NCBI GenBank assembly: GCA_029931535.1
Contig: JAQPZY010000924.1
Location: 682,001 to 746,000, forward strand
Length of the DNA stretch: 64,000 bases
DNA from: Margaritifera margaritifera
Taxonomy: Eukaryota > Mollusca > Bivalvia > Unionida > Margaritiferidae
Reading direction: 5' to 3'
In this document: piece by piece, positions 55,101-64,000 of the stretch
How the letters are laid out: the number at the start of each line of letters is the position of its first letter
Numbering within the stretch: position 1 is the first letter of the stretch
Made by a program: the position numbers and the translations under genes
The notes under the pieces: generated by a model
Database searches by the model: none
What the model was told of the DNA's origin: nothing
Seen by the model: the letters and a program-made list of their open reading frames with translations, nothing else

Positions 55101-56894
55101 TGTGAAGTAGCAAGAACTAATCTTCACACTACCCAGTCAAAAATGAAATTAAGGTATGACAGAAATTCACAGGAAAGGAGTTTTAAACCTGGTGACAAAG
55201 TTCTGGCTCTCTTTCCCATACCTCAGAATCCTCTTCAGGCTAAATTTTTTGGTCCTTATACCGTTGAAAAGAAAGTAAATGACTTAAATTATATCATTAA
55301 CACTCCTGGGAGACGGAAACAGAAACAACTTTGTCATCTAAATATGTTAAAGGAATATTTTGACAGAGATAGCTCAGCTAATTATTCTGTTAATTTAGTT
55401 GTACCTGTCCCACACAGTGAAGATATCAACGATGGAATACAATCAGACTATAGTGACTCTGGTATAACCAATCTTCGGAATTCAGAAATATTGAACAACC
55501 TAGACCAGAAACTTTCACATCTACAACAACAGGAAAGAAATGAACTAAAACAGCTATTACATGACTATGAGCACTTGTTTCCTGATGTTCCAACACGAAC
55601 AAGTCAAATTTATCATGACGTTGACATTGTAGATTCTGCGCCTGTGAAACAGCATCCTTATAGGATGAATCCTCTCAAACAGAACTATCTGAAGAAAGAA
55701 ATTCAGTATTTACTGGAGAATGATTTCATAGAACCAAGTAAAAGTAACTGGAGTTCACCATGTATTCTTGTTCCCAAGCCAGATAATACATTCCGTATGT
55801 GTACTGACTATAGAAAAGTCAACAGTGTCACCAAAACTGATTCATTTCCAATCCCAAGAATGGACGATTGCATTGATAAAATTGGAAATGCGGAATATGT
55901 CACCAAGTTTGACCTTTTAAAAGGATTCTGGCAAATTCCACTGACGGAAAGGGCAAAAGAAATTTCAGCATTTGCAACTCCAGATGGACTTTATCAATAT
56001 AAAGTCATGCCGTTTGGAATGAAAAATTCGCCTGCAACGTTTCAACGTCTAATGAACATGATAACATTTGGTCTTGATAATTGTGACGCTTATATCGATG
56101 ACGTCATTATCTACAACAACACCTGGGAAGATCATTTGGAAACCATTCGAAAATTCTTTGATCGACTCAGTGATGCGAATCTGACAATTAATTTGAGCAA
56201 AAGTGAGTTTTGCCATGCTTGTGTCACATTTTTAGGACATATTGTGGGACAAGGTCAAGTTAAACCTATAGAAGCTAAGGTCAAAGCTATCTCTGAATTT
56301 CAAGTTCCAATTTGTAAAAAGCAACTGATGCGATTTCTAGGTATGGCTGGATATTATCGGAAATTTTGTTCCAATTTTTCCAAAATTGCTGAACCTTTGA
56401 CAAGTTTATTGAGTAAGAAAACCAAATTTCATTGGTCTGACAAGTGTCAGGAATCTTTTGACAAGTTAAAGGCCATGCTTAAGAATGCACCAGTTCTTTC
56501 TGCACCAAATTTTAGCCAATCATTTAAATTATCTGTTGATGCAAGTGATGTAGGGGTTGGTGGAGTATTGATTCAGGAAGACAAAAGTGGTGTGGATCAC
56601 CCTGTGTGTTATTTTTCTAAAAAACTAAACAAGCACCAGAAAAATTATTCCACAATTGAGAAGGAATGTTTGGCTTTGATATTGGCTTTACAGCATTTTG
56701 AAGTGTATGTTACCTCAGCTCTTTCTCCAATTATTGTGTACAGTGATCACAATCCCCTTACTTTCATCAACAAAATGAAAGATAAAAATCGGAGATTGTT
56801 GAGATGGAGTTTGATATTGCAGGAATATAACATTGACATCAAACACATCAGGGGAAAAGACAATGTGATTGCAGATGCACTCTCACGTGCCTAG
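52144..56894 (+). pseudogene. Gag-pol of unit 2 with two frameshifts
   Basis: Same domain order as unit 1. Two one-base insertions break it, both in T runs: about 53998-54004 (T7 instead of T6, between protease and integrase) and about 54687-54693 (T7 instead of T6, inside the integrase core between the first and second Asp). Resulting open parts are 52144-54006, 53990-54775 and 54744-56894. All catalytic motifs are intact. Both changes are homopolymer length differences, so they may be sequencing errors rather than real mutations. The end reads ADALSRA. Confidence 0.9.
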
Positions 56895-57032
56895 AAATGT
56901 AATATTGCTTGATGTAATTAAGTCCAGTATCATAAAACATGTTCTTATGTAATTTTGGTTATTATAGTATTAGATGTATATTCAAAAGAAAGCTTTATTA
57001 CATAATTCTTTCTTTTTCTTTATGAGGGGAGG

Positions 57033-57785
57033 TGTTATGTATGATGTTTATATAATATTATAAATATTTTAGGAAATTATAAATGTTTCTTCACTTTAAT
57101 ATTTGCTTAAATCTTAATGTTTATCAGGAAAAACATCTTTAACTAGTGTCCTTGAATTAGGTTGTTTTGATCAATATGTTTTCTCAATTTGAAGGTCAAG
57201 GTTGATTTTTGTTTACAAGTAAAATTCCATTAAGATGACACACATTCTAGAACATTCTGTCATGTGACCAATCTTTATATATACCATGTTTGGTGGACAT
57301 TTTGTCAGTTTTGACATTACCATCAGTCTTGTAAAGAGCTATTACAGTTGTGAAAATTCATTCCAAATTCTAAGAGAGGAATTATTTTAAATATTCATTG
57401 GATTATAACAGTGCTCACAAACTTTTGGATTTTGGATTTTTAATTGATGATTTGGGAATTTATGTGAACTTATTCAAAGATTTTGGAATACTTCATTTTG
57501 ACATCAGCACATCAAGATTTCTAGTACATCAGGACTTTGGAGACCATTAGCACATCATAACATTCAAGGACACAGCCGTGAATTCGGAACATTCTATATT
57601 TAGGACTTGTGATTAGAACAATCATTCTTATTGGATTATTAGGATTTCAAAACACATTACTGTAAGTGACGTTTTGATTTTTTCATTTTAATTATCTAGT
57701 AATAAATTGCTTGTTGATTTTTTACATGATTTGTTGGTTTCACTTTCTTTCTGTTACATTTTTCTTAGACCATAGAGTCGTAACA
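57033..57785 (+). repeat. LTR3 (753 bp, shared by units 2 and 3)
   Basis: Carries the variants GTGAAAATTC, CAGTGCTCAC and GATTTGGGAATTT, which are also in LTR4 and not in LTR1 or LTR2. Confidence 0.95.
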
Positions 57786-57951
57786 GAAATTGGGGGCTCG
57801 TCTTCTGGGATCTGAATTTCTTTAAAGCATATTAGAGATATTAAATTTATCTTTGAAATTCATATTGATTTTGTCTCTGAATTTTTTTTTGTCTTTGGCA
57901 AAGATTTTTAAATAGAGAAATTTGTTTGTGTGAAACCAACAAGCATTTACA

Positions 57952-60900
57952 ATGGCATCTAATGTTCAGAATTTCATTTCAAAACCTACCCAGGAGGGGT
58001 TAGAGTGCATGAGAAAGGATGAGTTGCTCGAGCTTGCCAGAAAATACAGTCTATCTGAGGCAAAAGTATCATTGACAAAACAGGAGATAAAGATTATTTT
58101 AATTCAGTATTTAGTAGGAAAGGGAATTTTTGAAAATAGTGCTTTAAGTTTGAAGAGAAAGCCTGTATCTGGTTCTGACAGGAAATTAAGGGAATTAGAG
58201 TTAAAGTACCAGATGGATTTAGAATTGGCAAAGCTTCAGATTCAGAGGGAGAGAGAGAAAGAAGATAGGCAGATACAGATGGAGAGAGAGAAAGAAGAGA
58301 GGCAGATACAAATGCAAAAAGAAGAGAGGCAGATGGAGAGGGAGAGAGAGAAAGAGGAGAGACAGATGCAGATGCAAAGAGAAGAAAGGGAAATGCAATT
58401 TAAGTTAAGAGAATTAGAACTGGCAAACAGAGCACACTCCTCTCCTTTAAACACAAGTCCAGGTTTTGATGTTACTAGATATATTAGGTTAGTACCCCCC
58501 TTTTCAGGAAAAAGAAGTAGATAAATACTTTCTTCATTCGAGAAAATAGCTGAAAACTTGAAATGGCCCAGAGAGCATTGGACTTTGTTATTACAAAGTG
58601 TACTTATTGGCAAAGCTCGTGAAGTCTACACTTCACTGTCAGTACAACAAAGCACTGATTATGATGTGGTTAAGGAGTACATCTTGAAAGCTTATGAGTT
58701 GGTACCAGAGGCATATCGACAAAGGTTTAGGAATTGTAGAAAAGAAACTGGACAAACTCATGTCGAATTTGCAAGGGATAAAGAACAACTATTTGATAGG
58801 TGGTGCCTCAGCCAAGAAAGTTGATCAAGCTTATGATAACCTCAGACAGCTCGTATTAATTGAAGAGTTCAAGAGGTGCATCCATAGTGATGTTAAAACC
58901 TATCTTGACGAGCAGAATGTGGAAACTTTGGAAAATGCTGCTCGTATCTCTGATGATTACTCCTTGAACACAAAATTTCATTTGGCAATAAGTCGTCCTC
59001 TCAGCAGTTTTCTGGTAAAAAACCATTTTCAATCTCATTCGAGTACTTCCAAATTTCACAACAGCACAACTGTTAGCAATCAAACATCTGATAAGACTGA
59101 TCAGAAATCCTTATCTCTTCCTACGTGGCACTTATTGTAAAACGAAAGGGCACGTTATTTCTGATTGCTTCAAGTTGAAAAATAAGCAACAGAGAAAAGA
59201 CAGAGCTTTTCCAAATGCTCTTATTTCTACGAGGTCAAGGTCACGTCTTGTATTGAAAGCAATACATTTGTTGGGTCAAACAAACCCCAGTCTGATTCCT
59301 ATTTTGGAGGCTTATGAACCATTCATGTCAGAAGGTTCTATATCACTTATTGGTGATTCTGCCAAACCTATTCCCAATTAAAATATTAAGGGACACTGGA
59401 GCTTCTCAGAGTCTTTTATTATCAGGTACTTTGCCTTTGGTCTGAGGAGTCTTCTTCAAGTGAAAGTGTTCTTGTTCAGGGAGTAGAGGTGCGGCTTTGT
59501 AAATGTTCCTCTTCATTGTGTAAATTTGGCATCAGACTTAGTTTCTGGACCTGTGACTGTTGGGGCAGTGACTTCTTTACCCATAGAGGGTGTTCATTTA
59601 TTACTAGGCAATGACCTAGCTGGAGATAAGGTTGTGGTTAATCCACTTGTAACTGACAAGCCTGGTTTGGATCAGAAAGTTGATCCTGTCGAAACTGAAA
59701 TCCCTGATTTGTACCCTGCTTGTGCAGTTACTAGAGCTATGGCAAAAAGAGCTCTTGAGAGTGATGTTGATCAGGATATTATTCATTTAGCTGACACATG
59801 TATTGGTCAGTTTTTTGATGAGGTCACTTTTTCCTCAGGTATTGATCAATCAAATGGTATTGATCACAGTGATCCTCTTTTGGCAACTCATTCTCTTTGT
59901 TCTAATCAGGATGACAAACGACAATCCCTTGTCGTTGAACAGGAGCAAGATCCCGAGATATCTTGTTTGTTTCAGAGGGCTATTAGTGAAACTGAAGCCA
60001 CACAAGTTCCAGTGTGTTACTTTTGTGAAAAATAGGGTCCTTATGAGGAAATGGAGACCACCTGATGTACCCGCTGGTGACGAGTGGTCAGTGAGCTATC
60101 AAATTGTTGTTCCTAAGTCATATCGACAGGAAATTCTTAATTTAGCCCATGAAACTCCTTTGGCTGGTCATTTAGGAGTCCGTAAGACTTATCACAAGAT
60201 CTTGAATCATTTTTATTGGCCGAAACTCAAAAGTGATGTTTCTAAATACTGCAGATCTTGTCACACTTGTCAAATGGTAGGAAAACCCAATCAGAAGATA
60301 CCTAAGGCTCATCTGCAACCTATTCCTGCATTTGATGAACCATTTAGTAGAATAATGGTAGACTGTGTTGGTCCTTTACCTAAAACCAAGTCAGGCAACC
60401 AATACTTGTTGACCATCATGTGTGCATCTACAAGATTTCCAGAGACAATTCCTCTGAGAAATATAAAAACTAAAACTATTGTGAAAGCTTTGGTGAAGTT
60501 TTTTTTACACTTGTTGGCGCTTCCCAAATCTGTCCAGTCGGATCAAGGGTCAAATTTGATGTCTGGAATTTTCCAACAAGTTGTGCATGAATTAGGCATC
60601 CAACAGTTCAAATCTTCTGCCTATCACCCTGAAAGTCAAGGTGCTTTGGAAAGATTTCATCAAACTTTGAAGAATATGATTCGATCATATTGCTTTGATA
60701 CAGAAAAGGATTGGGATGAGGGTGTTCATTTGTTGTTGTTTGCTGTTAGGGAATCAGTTCAAGAGTCGTTGGGTTTTAGTCCCTTTGAACTAGTTTTTGG
60801 TCATACTGTCCGTGGACCACTGAAATTATTGAAAGAGAAACTTCTTCAAATGAAGACTCAAAGATTAATCTTCTTGATTATGTTTCTGAATTTCAAATAC

Positions 60901-62720
60901 AAGTTGGCAAAGGGCCTGTGAAGTAGCAAGAACTAATCTTTCACACTACCCAGATCAAAATGAAATTAAGTTATGACAGAAATTCACAGGAAAGGAGTTT
61001 TAAACCTGGTGACAAAGTTCTGGCTCTCTTTCCCATACCTCAGAATCCTCTTCAGGCTAAATTTTTTGGTCCTTATACCGTTGAAAAGAAAGTAAATGAC
61101 TTAAATTATATCATTAACACTCCGGGGAGACGGAAACAGAAACACTTTGTCATATAAATATGTTAAGAGGAATATGTTGACAGAGATAGCTCAGCTAATT
61201 ATTCTGTTAATTTAGTTGTACCTGTCCCACACAGTGAAGATATCAACGATGGAATCAATCAGACTATAGTGACTCTGGTATAACCAATCTTCGGAATTCA
61301 GAAATATTGAACAACCTAGACCAGAAACTTTCACATCTACAACAACAGGAAAGGAAATGAACTAAAAACAGCTATTACATGACTATGAGCACTTGTTTCC
61401 TGATGTTCCAACACGAACAAGTCAAATTTATCATGACGTTGACATTGTAGATTCTGCGCCTGTGAAACGAGCATCCTTATAGGATGAATCCTCTCAAACA
61501 GAACTATCTGAAGAAAGAAATTCAGTATTTACTGGAGAATGATTTCATAGAACCAAGTAAAAGTAACTGGAGTTCACCATGTATTCTTGTTCCCAAGCCA
61601 GATAATACATTCCGTATGTGTACAGACTATAGAAAAGTCAACAGTGGTCACCAAAACTGATTCATTTCCAATCCCAAGAATGGACGATTGCATTGATAAA
61701 ATTGGAAATGCGGAATATGTCACCAAGTTTGACCTTTTAAAAGGATTCTGGCAAATTCCACTGACGGAAAGGGCAAAAGAAATTTCAGCATTTGCAACTC
61801 CGATGGACTTTATCAATATAAAGTCATGCCGTTTGGAATGAAAAATTCGCCCTGCAACGTTTCAACGTCTAATGAACATGATAACATTTGGTCTTGATAA
61901 TTGTGACGCTTATATCGATGACGTCATTATCTACAACAACACCTGGGAAGAGCATTTGGAAACCATTCGAAAATTCTTTGATCGACTCAGTGATGCGAAT
62001 CTGACAATTAATTTGAGCAAAAGTTGAGTTTTGCCATGCTTGTGTCACATTTTTAGGACATATTGTGGGGACAAGGTCAAGTTAAACCTATAGAAGCTAA
62101 GGTCAAAGCTATCTCTGAATTTCAAGTTCCAATTTGTAAAAAGCAACTGATGCGATTTCTAGGTATGGCTGGATATTATCGGAAATTTTTGTGTCCAATT
62201 TTTCCAAAATTGCTGAACCTTTGGACAAGTTTATTGAGTAAGAAAACCAAATTTCATTGGTCTGACAAGTGTCAGGAATCTTTTTGACAAGTTAAAGGCC
62301 ATGCTTAAGAATGCACCAGTTCTTTCTGCACCAAATTTTAGCCAATCATTTAATTATCTGTTGATGCAAGTGATGTAGGGGTTGGTGGAGTATTGATTCA
62401 GGAAGACAAAAGTGGTGTGGATCACCCTGTGTGTTATTTTTCTAAAAAACTAAACAAGCACCAGAAAAATTATTCCCACATTGAGAAGGAATGTTTGGCT
62501 TTGATATTGGCTTTACAGCATTTTGAAGTGTATGTTACCTCAGCTCTTTCTCCAATTATTGTGTACAGTGATCACAATCCCCTTACTTTCATCAACAAAA
62601 TGAAAGATAAAAATCGGAGATTGTTGAGATGGAGTTTGATATTGCAGGAATATAACATTGACATCAAACACTATCAGGGGAAAAGACAAAGTGATTGCAG
62701 ATGCACTCTCACGTGCCTAG
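57952..62720 (+). pseudogene. Gag-pol of unit 3 with many single-base indels
   Basis: Same order of domains as unit 1, but the frame breaks repeatedly: an extra C near 58496, a lost T near 58537, an extra C near 58806, an extra G near 59127, 59440 and 59489, an extra T near 60022 and 60503, an extra C near 60519, and many more to 62.7 kb. Motifs remain readable in pieces (for example YIDD about 61912-61923). Substitutions are rare relative to indels, unlike ordinary neutral decay. Confidence 0.9.
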
Positions 62721-62859
62721 AAATGTAATATTGCTTGATGTAATTAAGTCCAGTATCATAAAACATGTTCTTATGTAATTTTGGTTATTATAGTATATAG
62801 ATGTATATTCAAAAGAAAGCTTTATTACATAATTCTTTCTTTTTCTTTATGAGGGGAGG

Positions 62860-63616
62860 TGTTATGTATGATGTTTATATAATATTATAAATATTTTAGG
62901 AAATTATAAATGTTTCTTTCACTTTAATATTTGCTTAAATCTTAATGTTTATCAGGAAAAACATCTTTAACTAGTGTCCTTGAATTAGGTTGTTTTGATC
63001 AATATGTTTTCTCAATTTGAAGGTCAAGGTTGATTTTTGTTTACAAGTAAAATTCCATTAAGATGACACACATTCTAGAACATTCTGTCATGTGACCAAT
63101 CTTTATATATACCATGTTTGGTGGACATTTTGTCAGTTTTGACATTACCATCAGTCTTGTAAAGAGCTATTACATGTGTGAAAATTCATTCCAAATTCTA
63201 AGAGAGGAATTATTTTAAATATTCATTGGATTATAACAGTGCTCACAAACTTTTGGATTTTGATTTTTAATTGATGATTTGGGAATTTATGTGAAACTTA
63301 TTCAAAGATTTTGGAATACTTCATTTTGACATCAGCACATCAAGATTTCTAGTACAATCAGGACTTTGGAGACCATTAGCACATCATAACATTCAAGGAC
63401 ACTGCCGTGAATTCGGAACTTCTATATTTAGGACTTGTGATTAGAACAATCATTCTTATTGGATTATTAGGATTTCAAAACACATTACTGTAAGTGACGT
63501 TTTTGATTTTTTCATTTTAATTATCTAGTAATAAATTGCTTGTTGGATTTTTTACATGATTTGTTGGTTTCACTTTTCTTTCTGTTACATTTTTCTTAGA
63601 CCATAGAGTCGTAACA
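62860..63616 (+). repeat. LTR4 (757 bp, shared by units 3 and 4)
   Basis: Has the LTR3-type variants plus several one-base indels (for example TTACATGTGTG where the others have TTACAGTTGTG, and an extra T in GACGTTTTTG). HSE, TATA, polyadenylation signal and PBS are retained. Confidence 0.93.
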
Positions 63617-63783
63617 GAAATTGGGGGCTCGTCTTCTGGGATCTGAATTTCTTTAAAGCATATTAGAGATATTAAATTTATCTTTGAAATTCATATTGTT
63701 TTGGCTCTCTGAATTTTTTTTGTCTTTGGCAAAGATTTTTAAATAGAGAAATTTGTTTGTGTGAAACCAACAAGCATTTACAA

Positions 63784-64000
63784 TGGCATCTAATGTTCAG
63801 ATTTCATTTCAAAACCTACCCAGGAGGGGTTAGAGTGCATTGAGAAAGGATGAGTTGCTCGAGCCTTGCCAGAAAATACAGTCTATCTGAGGCAAAAGTA
63901 TCATTGACAAAACAGGAGATAAAGATTATTTTAATTCAGTATTTAGTAGGAAAGGGAATTTTTGAAAATAGTGCTTTAAGTTTGAAGAGAAAGCCTGTAT
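63784..64000 (+). pseudogene. Start of gag in unit 4, cut by the window end
   Basis: The same N-terminus as the other units, with frame-breaking indels already in the first 100 bases (lost A in the tenth codon region, an extra T near 63840, an extra C near 63865). It continues beyond the window. Confidence 0.85.

Larger units (their letters stand above)
45421..64000 (+). mobile_element. Tandem array of a Gmr1-like Ty3/gypsy LTR retrotransposon (three full units plus part of a fourth)
   Basis: Order: LTR1 45421-46173, INT1, LTR2 51226-51978, INT2, LTR3 57033-57785, INT3, LTR4 62860-63616, INT4 (cut at 64000). Neighbouring units share one LTR. Unit spacing is 5805, 5807 and 5827 bp. Pol order is protease, integrase, RT, RNase H, as in Gmr1-like Ty3/gypsy elements and not the usual RT-RH-IN. 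Units are nearly identical, apart from indels that pile up from about 58.5 kb. The 3' edge is outside the window, so no flanking target duplication can be verified. Confidence 0.95.

Overview
The window is eukaryotic, AT-rich and repeat-laden. It carries a metazoan Rab GTPase gene split into small exons by multi-kilobase introns, Ty3/gypsy and DIRS-type retroelements, several MITEs, many minisatellites and an intron-bearing MULE-transposase gene. This mix suggests an invertebrate animal, most likely a mollusc (a bivalve is my best guess). No species can be named from the sequence alone.

Layout. (1) 1-5840, minus strand: a decayed DIRS-like retrotransposon with inverted terminal repeats, an internal complementary region, and gag, RT and tyrosine-recombinase remnants. 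(2) 7713-32216, minus strand: the 5' part of a RAB34/RAB36-type small GTPase gene. Seven coding exons join in phase, from the start codon to the G4 motif; the C-terminal exons lie before base 1 or were not found. Two of the exons (16832-16896 and 13367-13431) are alternative versions of the same 65-nt switch II exon. The introns hold minisatellite arrays, a palindromic MITE, a tRNA-derived SINE-like unit, a second decayed DIRS-like element (about 19.7-25.7 kb) with or beside two TTAA-flanked piggyBac-type elements and a TA-flanked Tc1/mariner-type element. (3) 32.3-39.5 kb: LINE RT fragments, a diverged repeat array, a MITE with 52-bp TIRs, a Mutator-like MITE with 9-bp target duplications, and simple repeats. 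(4) 39549-43996, plus strand: an 11-exon MULE-transposase-like gene with three lesions. (5) 45421-64000, plus strand: a head-to-tail array of a Ty3/gypsy LTR retrotransposon, LTR-INT-LTR-INT-LTR-INT-LTR-INT, with single shared 753-757 bp LTRs; the last unit is cut by the window edge.

Main points. The Rab gene carries what look like mutually exclusive switch II exons: equal length and phase, both intact, 16 of 21 residues identical, and joint inclusion would shift the frame. The LTR element has integrase upstream of reverse transcriptase, the unusual Gmr1-type order, a SCAN-like capsid, a tRNA-Pro-type primer binding site and a perfect three-block heat-shock element just upstream of the TATA box in all four LTRs. 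Copy 1 has an intact 1582-codon gag-pol frame, copy 2 has two T-tract expansions, and copy 3 onward is full of single-base indels that look more like unpolished long-read sequence than natural decay.
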